Positions 11,600 through 22,656 of a stretch of DNA of 64,000 nucleotides are shown in pieces (the stretch's first letter is position 1; each line of letters begins with the position of its first letter). A program made the position numbers and the translations under genes. This DNA comes from Rehmannia glutinosa (taxonomy: Eukaryota > Streptophyta > Magnoliopsida > Lamiales > Orobanchaceae), in contig CM071926.1 in NCBI GenBank assembly GCA_016081115.2, positions 14,645,971 to 14,709,970 on the forward strand, written 5' to 3'. The notes under the pieces are model-generated. The model saw only the letters and a list, made by a program, of their open reading frames with translations. It made no database searches and had not been told where the DNA came from.

Positions 11600-13130
11600 A
11601 CTTTTACATCTCATTTTGTTGTACCAAACTCTATTATTCAAAGGAGCTTGAATCGGTTCGAAGGATAGACTGCTTCCGCGTCATTTTCGGAAATGGAGCT
11701 AGGAGAGGAGAACATTGGATCGAGATTAGTTGACCTTCCCCGGCTGGAAAGAGAGGGGGAGATAAAATAGAGTGCGAAGTCGGTTTAGAAGATTACTTTG
11801 AATGCCCGGGTGGAAGGCTAGCTTTAGCTTAGCTGGCTAGCGGAGTAATGAATGGATTGAATGAGTGGATGAAAGGAAGAAAGATCTTGTTTGAGGCTCG
11901 CTCTAGATCGGATGGTTCCATGGGCTCAATTGTCATGTGGACACAATGATTCGACCAACTCAACCAATGGAAGTGGAGTATTATCATGTGAATACAATGA
12001 TTCAACCAACTCAACCATGAATGTGCACATAATGATTCAACCAACAACCATGGAAGTGGAGCATTTGTTAGCATTATTGATGTGTTCTTTCACAAAGATG
12101 GTGCCTATAAAAGCCAAGAGTTTGAGTTGGGAAAGAAGGCATGTAGTATTCATTCATTGATAGAGAGATTCATTGTATATTCATTGTATATTCTAAGTTT
12201 CAAAGAAAAATACATTAAGAGGATAAAAGAGAGGTAGAGTTGGAAGTTGAAGAGCAATAGAGGAGAAGGCTTGGAGCTCAACATCATTGCAATCAACCAA
12301 GGAGAAAGTCTTGAATTGGTCTTGAATAAGAGCTAAGTACACCATGTTCATTTTATTCAAATCTTCTTGTGTAGTATACTCTCTTGTCAAAGCCATGTGT
12401 AGCTAAATTTCTAGTGTTTGAATGTAATGAACTCTAGAATAAATTTGTGATTAAGGTTTGATTGTTTTTAATAAAATCTTCATGTTTTGTGTGATTCACG
12501 TATATTATGCTTTATTCATTCGAATTGGTATTTGCGCAATATTGATTTGAAGTTTATTTTTCATCCGGGAAATCGAGAGATTTGTGGTGAAATAGAACCT
12601 ATATAAGTGAAAAGAGTTGCATGCAATCCTAGATATGGGGCGACATAAATCTTCGGATTGGGTCAAACCTAATATGGGAATTCACAAATCGTTATAATCT
12701 TTGTCTTGGGGGTTTTAACTAGAAAGAGATTTTAGTTAATCAACTTGAGGTTAGAAGTTATTCGCTCGATAGAGGTTTAACTTAAATCAGGAATTTCTAC
12801 GGTCCATGAAACATGAGATTTTACTAAAAGAGGTTGGTTTTTGCTTAAGGGCTTATGGTTATATTTTTATCTTGTTGAATCACAAAAACATTCTAGAGGG
12901 ATTTACATTCAAACACATTTCTAGCTCTTGATTTCTAAATTCTACAATCTACTTTTATTTGATCTTTTGTAAGTTGCAATTATTTTAAATTCTCTATTTT
13001 TCATTTTCCATTTTAACAAACAAAACTCTGAAAATTGTTAGATTAAATAACAAAAAGACGGTAATTCTTAGTACTTGCAATCCTCGTGGGAATGACACTC
13101 GGTACTTATAAGGGTATAATTATCAAAACA
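11600..13130 (+). repeat. retrotransposon-derived non-coding DNA
   Basis: No coding region is found. The segment holds a three-copy tandem of about 50 bases (11937-12070, unit contains AATGATTCAACCAACTCAACC), a CTATAAAAGCC TATA-like box near 12105 followed by leader-like GA-rich DNA, and finally the stretch CTTGCAATCCTCGTGGGAAT near 13075. The last motif closes many plant retrotransposon leaders. The order fits a decayed LTR plus leader, but I cannot pair it with a second LTR. Confidence 0.4.
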
Positions 13131-13371
13131 AACATGTGGGGGACCATCCAAATTATGGAATCAGTTATTAAGAGAGAGAAAATCAAATGGGGAGAGAGAA
13201 AATCGCGCTGGAGGGAGAAAATCACGCATGTGTTCTGCCATGCAATATGTTGTATACTTATCATATATTTGTTGTATACTTAACACTATTTTACTGTATG
13301 TTTAACATAATTTTACTGTATATTAAAATGGTCAAACAAAAACATGTGGGGATGTGAATCAAGGAATCAGT

Positions 13372-13411
<40 letters not shown>

Positions 13412-13458
13412 CACGCTCATTAACATGTGAGGACCATGGATTAAGTAAAATCAATTAT

Positions 13459-13490
<32 letters not shown>
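13120..13490 (+). repeat. three-copy repeat with expanded GA microsatellites
   Basis: The phrase ACATGTGRGGACCAT...ATCAGTTAT...GAGAGAG...ATCACGCTCATT occurs three times (about 13125, 13340 and 13424). In copies 2 and 3 the GA tract has expanded (13375-13410 and 13459-13485). Each copy is followed by TGTATATTTAACAC-type repeats. Confidence 0.65.
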
Positions 13491-14093
13491 CGCTCATTAT
13501 TGTACTGTATATTTAACACATATTTACTGTATATTTAACACTATTATGCTGTATATTTAACATATTTCTAATGCATATTACAATTGTCAAACAAAAATAT
13601 AAGTATAAAACAAAACACATATAAGTATACAACAAAAAATATAAGTATACAACAACATAAATGCATACATTAAAAATTAATTACTTATACAGCAAAACAC
13701 ATCTAAGTATACATCAAAAAACATATAAGTATACAGTAATCCATCCATATCAGCATCGTCTTCTTCACCAATCCTCCATCTATAACAACAGCTACACCAC
13801 TCCATCAACCAGAAAACAGAAGTCAATAGCCTCTTTATTAACAACTATACCACATCTAAGATTAATGATTCTGGTTGTTGTTTAAGAAGGATATGGAATT
13901 CCTTCTTGGAGTGTGAATTATTTTCATAATTCTTTCTAGAACTTAATAGGGTTCCAATGTTTTGTTTTCTCTAGAATTAAAAATCTTAATACAATCAAGC
14001 TACATCAGCACAAAAAATTACAAATTTTGATTTATTTTTTTTTTGCACAACATTATTTGTCTGTTTGTTTTTAGATGTATCATCACTTCAAAC

Positions 14094-14214
14094 TTATACT
14101 TTCAAAACCTTTTGATTGGTAACTCGAGAAACTGCAACATATAATTGATCATAATAAAAATGGACTCTTTAAGTACAACTCGACATTAGAAAGAGAATGT
14201 CTTTGGCTCTTATT
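14094..14214 (-). pseudogene. Helitron Pif1-like helicase, C-terminal relic
   Basis: On the minus strand NKSQRHSLSNVELYL is followed, after one frame change, by QLYVAVSRVTNQK and then a stop. This matches the last conserved motifs (V and VI) of the Pif1-type helicase of plant Helitron RepHel proteins, usually NKSQGQ...VGVYL and HGQLYVALSRV. The residues past the stop also read in family style as far as about 14025. The replication-initiator (HUH) domain and the rest of the helicase are missing; upstream DNA (14215-14880) is AT-rich with no coding sense. I found no certain Helitron end. Confidence 0.62.
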
Positions 14215-15270
14215 TATAATTATAATATAATTAAGCTACACACACATTGCAAAATCTACGTAAAGTATATGAGTAATAATATGTTTCATATGTTTGCTAC
14301 GTATAAAAATTAAATATTCTAATAAATTATTTCATATATATTTCATTCTTTTAATTAAATTACATAAATTAAATTAAAGATTCAAAATAGAATTTTTAAC
14401 TTATAAAACAAAAAAAGCCCAAGAAATCAATAACAACCCAAATACAAACAAACTACTTAACTCAAATACAAACTTCTATTAATAAACCCAATTGAAATTT
14501 TCTGCAGGCCCATGAAGATAAACCGACACATAATTTACTCATAAAAATTTGACACTACACATGTCCTTCTAAAGTATCCAAATAAAGACACATCATGCAT
14601 AATAAATGATATAGATTAAAAAAATTCTAAAACAAAATATAAAATAAGAAACTCTAATTTACACAACTCATTTTCAACGCTCCAAATGCTATCGATACAC
14701 AACTTTCCCCCACTCCAAACTCTTTTGGAAATCTTTTATTTTGCTAAATCAAAAAATCACATCTTGTTTTTTATTATATTATTTTTCAAAATCATGTGTT
14801 GTTTAATCTATCATTATTCCTTATTATCAAGTTAATCATTTGAGTTTTTCTCTTAAGAACTCACCATTTTGCTTCATATTCTCAACCTTTTATCTATTTT
14901 ATATACTTTTTTTTACTGAATGCATCAAATTGTTTTTCGATTTTTATATGCGAAAAATTATTTTTAAAAATATATGCGTATGTATGTGTATTGATTTGGT
15001 TCTGTTGGTTTATTTTTGGTGTTGGGATTGTTCCGTAAAAGTTCACTCATTTTTAATTTGAACATGTATATTATGAAATTTTTCATATATATTTCTGACT
15101 ATTTCTCAGATATGTCCGAAAACGAATTTCACTCATATATCTAAAGTTAAATTTGTAATTATTTAAATCTAAATTTAAATTTATTATTATTCATTTCTAA
15201 TGGGGATATTTAATGATATTTTCTTCTTATTGATTTTTGCATGTGAATGAGGTAAAGGAATAATTTGTTC

Positions 15271-16595
15271 TAAAGATGCTAAACAGGCCATGGCCCGTTG
15301 GCGGACCGTTTAAGCGGGAAAAAAAGAGGGTTAGGGCGAACTATTTTGGCTCATTTTAAATTCGGGCCTTTTTGGCCCGGACCGTTTTAGAGGGGCGTTA
15401 GGGCTAGCATCAGGTTAGTTAAGAGCTAGCACTTTGCTAGCTCCGCCAATTGTGTTTTTAAAAAAATAAATATCTATTTTATTACATATTACCTATTACT
15501 AAATATATTTTTTCAAACTCACATGTCCTCATCTTTAATAGGTTTAAATATATAATTCTTAAAACTAGGGTGTCAAATCGTGTTATCGTGTAGTGTTTCG
15601 TGTCGACACGATAACGATACGACACGATAAGGGCAAACACGAACCACGACACGATAAGGATCTGCTCAACCACGACCACGAACACGAAAATTTTAGGTAT
15701 CGACCACGACCACGACACGATAGTGACGATAAGTCAAAAATAAAAAGAAAATGATTTGCGTTAATACACGATAGCAAATTACACGATATGACACGATTTT
15801 ACACGAAAATACATGACATAAATATACAAAATATCGGGTTATCGTGTCATTATCGTGTCACTAGTGTAAATGTGTCATTATCGTGTCCTTATCGTGCTTT
15901 CGTGTCGTGTTATTATCGTCGCGCTAGCAAGTCAACGTGTCATGTATTATCGTGTCCTTGTCGTGTTCGTGTCGTGTCATTATCGTGTCACTAACGTGTT
16001 CGTGTCACTATCGTGTAAACACGATAAAACACGAACACGGACGCGAGAATTTTTCGTGTCCTTATCGTGTCGACACGATAAGGACACACAACGATAAAAG
16101 CTAAACACTAACCCATTTATTTTCGTGTCGTTTTAGGTCGTCTTTATCGTGTCGTGTCGAGAAATTGACACCCCTACTTAAAACTATGATTTATAGTCAT
16201 ATGAATATTTTTTTAAAAATATTATTATTTTTCATTTTGTATGGGTATATATATTATATAATGCTATCTTTTATTATTATAGTTTTATTTTAAAATTTTA
16301 TAATTTTGTTAATGCAATATAATTATAAACTATGCAAGATTCTTTTATAATGAATAATTTAACTTAACATGTTAAATTTAAATGTTATATATGTTCGAGT
16401 TTAATATTTTAGATTTAAATATATAATTTTTATTTTTTTTTACTTATAGCCCGATAGAGGCCCGTTTAGCCCGAAGCCCGCTAGGGTTAGAGTTAGGTTC
16501 ACAATATGCTAGCCCATTTAATAGTGGCCCGTTTAGCCCGAAACCCGTTAGGGCCGGGCCCTATAGGGCTAGGAGACGGCCGTTTAACATCTATA
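15271..16595. mobile_element. non-autonomous hAT element (outer)
   Basis: Terminal inverted repeats TAAAGATGCTAAAC and TATAGATGTTAAAC (read inward) are flanked by a perfect 8-bp duplication, ATTTGTTC at 15263-15270 and 16596-16603. Subterminal regions are rich in GGCCCGTT/GCCCGTTTAGCCCG, typical of plant hAT ends. There is no transposase. The interior is AT-rich and carries the inner hAT element. Confidence 0.85.
15566..16176. mobile_element. non-autonomous hAT element (inner) built from TCGTGTC repeats
   Basis: Ends are TAGGGTGTCAA and TTGACACCCCTA with a perfect 8-bp TSD CTTAAAAC (15558-15565 and 16177-16184). The 611-base body is packed with the heptamer-like unit TATCGTGTC in both orientations, more than twenty copies by eye. 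The ORFs at 15482-15777 and 15788-16097 are artefacts of these repeats. Confidence 0.88.
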
Positions 16596-17159
16596 ATTTG
16601 TTCGATGTAATTTTGTGGTCAGGTAACAATCCTCCTTAACTGTTCACACACAGAAAAAATCACACAAAAAAGATTTTGTATCGAATGAATCTATTTTTTG
16701 CTCTGTTTTCTTATGCAAAATTATTTTAAAAAATTTGTGTGTATAGATGTGTTAATCTTATTGCGTGATGGTTTATTTTTGGTGATGTGGTTGTTCGGAA
16801 AAAAGTCACTAATGAGATCCGAAATAGGACTGGTTTTTTTTTTTCTGTAAAAGCATTTCATATTTTTTTATATTTTTAAGTTTTAAATTGGGTATATATT
16901 TTATAAAATTGTTCACATACCTTTTTGGACCATTTATCAGATCCGTCGAAAAATATTTCTCACACATCTATATCTGAAGTTATGTTTGTAATTATTCAAT
17001 GTTTAAATTTATTATTATTCATTTTTAATGAGGCACTTAGTTTAATATTTTTTTATTGGATTTTGCAAGTAAATGAGATAAATGGATAGTTTGATCCAAG
17101 TAATTTGTGAGCACTTAACCATTCACATACATGAAATAACACACACATACAAAAAATAA

Positions 17160-18050
17160 TATTGTTTCTTCCTTGAAATCACACTCAAATATTCTTATTG
17201 TTCAGGTTATAAAAAAATTAAAACAAAATACAGATAAATATTATGTTTTTTACCAATTGTGATCTATTTGTTTTTCAACCAACATACATTGTTAATATTT
17301 AAACTTTCATAATTATAGGATCTATGGAAATACATCAGCCATGCCACCTCTAAAGCAGTGTAAAATTACACAATTTCATTAGATAAGTAAATTAAATAAA
17401 TACTATTCACACAGATAATTAGATTCATGTACTAAGACTTTTTCAATATCCTGCAGGTATTGTGAAAAATATACAATACAGAAAATATGGACATCCACAC
17501 ATAAGTTGAATTTAATACACATATAATTGCTATTTATCTGAAATAAAATTTTCAGCAAAACATTAAATCGAATAGGCATTGAACAAAAAATATAAATGTA
17601 TAATATATTACCGGCTCAAGACTCGCTATATGCTTATTATCATTGAAAGCTTGTTTCTCATACATTCGCACGAGCCTCAATTTGATTCGACAATGAATGT
17701 ATGAAGGGAATAAAGTATATGTATGCTTTTAATTCTGCAGATGCTTGAATGAATGTGCAAATAACCGAGTATAGGCATCTAATATTTATAGGATAAAATT
17801 TTCCTTTTTTAACAGATTTTTAATATGCCGATTTATTTTTGAATAAGATTAAATAAAGTAGTATAAATTTTCAAGATTTTTTCGGATTGAAAAAAATATA
17901 TTTAAATAGAGTAATATATTTTTAAGATAGCAAAAATCAATTCACAAATTTTACATTCCAAATGTAAGAGAAATTCGATAAAGATTTTCGATTCATTCAT
18001 TGATTTAGTTAGATTACAAATTTCCAATTCAAAATTTATTGATTCTCTAT
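17160..18050. other. AT-rich non-coding DNA
   Basis: No gene or element end is recognised. Low-complexity AT sequence; the minus-strand ORF at 17902-18153 is not supported by any domain and overlaps the tandem repeat that follows. Confidence 0.5.
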
Positions 18051-18400
18051 ACAACAGGAAAAGGTCAAACATTCCTTGTATATTTATAATTACCCAAAAT
18101 TTAGCAACAAAAAAGGCAACAAAAAGGTCAAACATTGTAACTTTACGGAGCATTCTATGAATATCGATAATTAGTAATTATGGCAACAAAAATCAGCAAC
18201 AAAGAGGTCAAACATTCCCATTTTATTAACTATAAGTATTTATGGCAGCAAAAATCAACAACAAATAGGTTAAACATTTCGATTTTATGAACTATCAGGA
18301 ATTATGGCAACAAAAATCAGCAACAAAGAGGTCAAACATTCCCATTTTGAAAATAATCTTCCATATTAATAGAAAATCAGCAAAAAAAAGGTCGCCAAAA
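18050..18400 (+). repeat. minisatellite of about 62 bases
   Basis: The unit ATTATGGCAACAAAAATCAG followed by CAACAAAGAGGTCAAACATT recurs four to five times with drift (clearest at 18178, 18240 and 18302). Confidence 0.7.
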
Positions 18401-18891
18401 TTTTTAGCAAGTCTCTTTATGCGGGAAAACATAATTAGAAACTATTTTCTTGTTATATATATATAGGTATAGATGTTTGTTATTTTTTATAGTAACTACA
18501 AAAGGGCAGGAAAAATTTCAACTTACGATTTCCAGCGACTTCTCTTTATATATATATATATAGGGGGAGGTTAAAATGAGACCACATATTATAGTGAGAC
18601 AATGTGGACTCATCTCAACCCTCCCTTATCTATATCAAGGGCTAAGATAAATAGGAGTTATAATTACATTAAATATTTGATTAAATCAAAATAAGGGCAA
18701 AGTAGTCAAATTACCCAAGTGGGGACATGTTCTTTGGGCGTCATTTTTGGAATAGATCTCTTCACGCAGATCACGCGATCTCCTTCTCCAAAAAAACTGT
18801 ATCATCTTCTTCTCTCCTTCCATTCAGCAATTTGAAAAATTACGCAAATTGGCATCAAAATTCCACCACGGATCGAGAATAATACGCAAAA

Positions 18892-21800
18892 ATGAGCTCC
18901 AATCAAATCGGCGAACAATCTTCTGTTATGGGCGAGCCTTCTTCAAGCGAGATCGACAGTGAATACGTTGAAAGTGAATATAATCCTGGTATGTCAATTT
19001 CTTCAATATATTTAGTACACAATTTGATAAAAAAAAATACAATGTATGTGTAATTTGAATATACACGTGAAACGGTGCATCAATCTGTATAAGTTAGTGA
19101 GTAATTATCGATTTGTTGTTATATTTACGCAAATTTGTTGAGAAATCCATATATTTACAAGTTTCTTGAATTACAATATTTATACTTTCTTTGTTGAAAT
19201 CATTTACTTTACTTGGTTAAATATTTTCCTTTGTATAGTTAACGTTGTTTATATGTATAATTATGCTATTTTCGGTGTATAGTTATCATTGTATAGAGAA
19301 TTAGTAATGTTACTTCAATGTTTCTTGTTGGTTCGATGCTTGTATATTTTTAAAGTGTAATATTTTCCATATGATGTATACTTATAGCAATTACACTATA
19401 TTGTTAGTATTAATTGATGCTTTATCAAATAGTAGCTTTGCGGCTTTAATGTATATTTAGATTCCTTATGATGTATATATAGACATCTTTTAATGTATTG
19501 ATAGTGTTAATTCTTGTTTTTATCGAGCGAGGCACAATATATCGATGTCAAGCAGAGGCTAGTAATTTCCTGGAGCTACGAAATATTGGATACCTGAAAT
19601 TGATGAAGACAAGGTGCCACGTGTAGGAATGCATTTCACATCGTTGGAAAATGGTATTAAGTTCTATAAGGAATATGGTTCGTGCAGCGGATTTGACATC
19701 CGTAGGAGTACATCGAGAAAGTTTAGAAATGGAGAAATCCGTGTGCAATATATTTTGTGCAGCAGAGAAGGATTTAAAAACGCTAGTAACTCTGTCCAGC
19801 GTATCGACACAGAAGACAACAGCGGAACCAAAAATAAGGAAACTCGTAAAAGGTCATCCAAGAGAAACGGTTGCAACGCACGTTGTATATTTGAGTGCAC
19901 AAATGGCAGAGCATACGTGATCAAACATTTCGAAGAGCGCCACTCCCATCCATTGGCATCCGAATCCTATAGGAAATTCCTCAAGGTTAGAAATCTAAAC
20001 TTTGGACAACAAAAGTTCATCATGGGTGTTCTAGAGCAAATATCGAGTGCAAAGACTCATCGACTATATACACATATGGTTGGGGGCACTCCAAGGTTGG
20101 CGCACTTGAGATAGATTTCAAGAATTTTAAGAGGATTTGCGGCGTATATATCGGTGCGGATGCACAGATGATTGTTGACAACTTCCTAAAGAAGAAGGAA
20201 GTTTTCTAAGCTAGCATTCAATTATCTTTGTGGATGAAAACGATCAATTAACAAAATTATTGCAAAGACGAAATAGCAATTGAAATTACGGTTTCTTCGG
20301 TGATGTCATCTCTTTCGGCGCCACGTACAATACGAATAGGTGCGTACAATTCAAAAGCATTAATAATCTGTTCTTTGAATAAAAGTAGTGCATGTGTTGT
20401 ATACTTAGAATACATTCATTGTATCTTTAGTTTAAGTTTAATGTACTCTTAATTGCTAGTAATTTGTATTTTTTTAGGCATCATTACAATGAATGCGATT
20501 GTAGTATAGTATATTTAGAATATATTTCTTGTGTATATATCGTAACTTTGTTGTATTATTAATGACTAAACATTGTATGCATTCCCCAGGTATAAGATGT
20601 TTTTGCACCATTCAGGGGTCGACAACCATCGGAGATGTGTTACATTTGCGGTGGATTAATATTGAAGGAGGACGAGGAATCATACGTATGGTTATTCAAG
20701 TGTTTTTTGGATGCAATGGGAAAAGAACCACATTACATCGTGACCGACCAAGACCACTGCAATAAAGAACGCATTCAAAGTGGTTTTAAAAAAGCAAAAC
20801 AACGTTTATGTATGTGGCATATCATGGAGAAGGTCGACTCTAAAGTCGGGAATTTGCATTCTTTGAAGGATAATACATTCATGAAAAGACTTAATTCAAT
20901 TGTTTGGAGTCAATATATCGAACCGGATGAATTTGAGAAAAAATGGAATGAAATTATGGACGACTTTCACTTGACATCACATCCGTGGTTTACAAAAGCG
21001 TATGAAATCGAGAAAGCAGTTGGATTCTTGCGTATTTGAGAGATGTTAGATGGGTGGATTACTTAGAACAACATCAAGGTGAAAGCACGAATAGTTGGTT
21101 CGGAGCATTCATTAATCCTCAAGTGAATTTGGTGGAATTCTTTATGCACTTTTTGACGCAATGCAATGGAAGCACAACGACACGTGACGGAGAAGCTCAA
21201 CAATGAATCACGAAAGCTATGTGCCCAAATGCAAGACACCTTTGCATATTGAAGAACATCTTTTTGCAATCGCGTATACACGAACAATATATTGAGGTAA
21301 GCAAGCAAATTGCGGCGGCATGTTATGAGTGCACTGTAGTTGGAATAAATGAAAACGGCGATAAGCGCTCGTACCTGATAAAGGGCATACAAAACAAACA
21401 TACATTGTTTTCTCTGAGTATAGTTTGAAAAGGAGGCAACATGCACGTGCAAAATGTTTGAACAACATGGTCTAATTTGCCGGATATGTTTGTAGTCTTC
21501 AAAGATATGTCGATTATTCGAGAAACACACCTTTACAAGATGGACAAAAACGACCTCATTTGTGGCCAATAATGGACGTCTATACCAATTTTTGGCGGAG
21601 AGGAGGAAAACGCAACTATTAACAAACTTTGGTCGGATTTCCATTCTTTGCATAGGAATGGCGCGGTGAACATACAAAAATTGAAGGAATTTTCAGTTTT
21701 AATCTACGAACAAAAGGACATGATGTTCTAGACAACGAACCACAAAATTCACAAATGAACAAGAAAAAGGTGCTCGGGAGGCGTATTGTGGATCCACATC

Positions 21801-22020
21801 AATGTAGATGTCACAATGTTACCGCCAAAACAAGCAAAAAATAAAGGGAGTGGTAGCCGGTTGAAGAGTCGATTACAAAGTCAAAAGGAGAAAGCTATCA
21901 AAGCAAGCACAAAGCTCAAGAGCGTTGTGGGGCGTGCGGTGAGGTCACGACACATAATAGCGAGGACTGCCCCAAGCGGGCATTACTCAATCATAACAAT
22001 ATGTACTTTTGAGTTTTTGT
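18892..22020 (+). pseudogene. MULE transposase, FAR1/FHY3-like, decayed
   Basis: Exon 1 (18892-18988) begins MSSNQIGEQSS and stops at a GTATGT donor. The next exon (about 19530-20340) carries a FAR1 zinc-finger DNA-binding domain: VGMHFTSLENGIKFYKEYG, then C...C and HFEERHSHPL. The DDE transposase core follows: FGDVISFGATYNTNR at 20295-20340, TDQDHCN at about 20738, RLCMWHIMEK near 20810. A SWIM-like CTCKMFEQHGLIC lies near 21440 in a shifted frame, and a CCHC knuckle CGACGEVTTHNSEDC near 21935. The order is that of a full MULE transposase. The first catalytic Asp position reads Gly (20317-20319), and several frames are broken (near 19570, 20110, 21040, 21200 and 21425). Confidence 0.85.
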
Positions 22021-22092
22021 TAGACAATTTAGACACTTTGCAATGATTCAATTGATATATGACGATCTTTATACCCTGCATATCAAACGAGT

Positions 22093-22325
22093 TCTTTGTT
22101 GTGTGGTTATCGTGTTTATCTTGTGCACATGATGGTTTAATGATGTACACTTATACATGTTTTATCTTTGTATATTTAATCTTTGCATGTTTAATGTGTC
22201 TTTCTTTGTGTGGTTATCGTGTTTATGATGTGCACATAATGGTTTCAAGTTGTACACTTATACATGTTTTATCTTTGTATATTTTAATCTTTGCATATTT
22301 AACGTATTTTCTTTGTATATTTAGC
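22093..22325 (+). repeat. tandem duplication, period about 107 bases, inside the MULE
   Basis: GTGTGGTTATCGTGTTTAT occurs at 22101 and 22208, and the following TACACTTATACATGTTTTAT is also repeated. It lies between the two convergent genes, so it may be a shared 3'-end region. Confidence 0.75.
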
Positions 22326-22656
22326 TTCCTTATAATGTATATATATTATATATTTCTGCTCATAATGACAATACTATTCAATTAGCCAATACATGCACCA
22401 TATTTTATAATAATACATTGTATATTTAACACCAATTCATTTGCAACAACTAAATATAAAAACTAACTTCATTTAAAGATAAATTGTTTTCGTCTTTTCG
22501 GGCTAAAAATCTAGATACAAATTTCCATAAAACCCATAACCACTAAAACAGTCAAAACTACTACAATACTTCATGGAATATAAACAAAATACACAAAAAA
22601 CTAGATTATCGTTTCATAATTCCCAAAACCATGTGGATTAAAATACAAGTATGAGT

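Larger units (their letters stand above)
14880..17160 (+). repeat. diverged tandem duplication of about 440 bases, first copy split by an hAT element
   Basis: The stretch 14900-15262 plus 16604-16675 matches 16690-17155 in the same direction. Shared landmarks include GGTTTATTTTTGGTG (15008, 16768), TATTATTATTCATTT, and the GAATGAGGTAAAGGAATAATTTG versus AAATGAGATAAATGGATAGTTTG region. Identity is roughly 70-75 percent by eye. The hAT element 15271-16595 sits exactly within the first copy. Function unknown. Confidence 0.6.

Noticed and set aside
11267..11600. Three overlapping ORFs with repeated RPCFKSTA-like text
   Set aside because: They arise from the AAGCACGGCCGTGCTT palindromes, which read similarly on both strands.
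13375..13485. Possible CRISPR-like regular repeat
   Set aside because: It is a GA microsatellite in a plant genome, with no repeat-spacer structure.
13885..13908. Hairpin AAGAAGGA...TCCTTCTT considered as a Helitron 3' end
   Set aside because: No CTRRT follows at the required distance on either strand.
15482..16097. Four serine/arginine/cysteine-rich ORFs on both strands
   Set aside because: They are produced by the TATCGTGTC repeats of the inner hAT element.
21063..21677. 204-codon minus-strand ORF
   Set aside because: It lies opposite the MULE transposase 3' half; the plus strand there carries family motifs, so this is a shadow frame.
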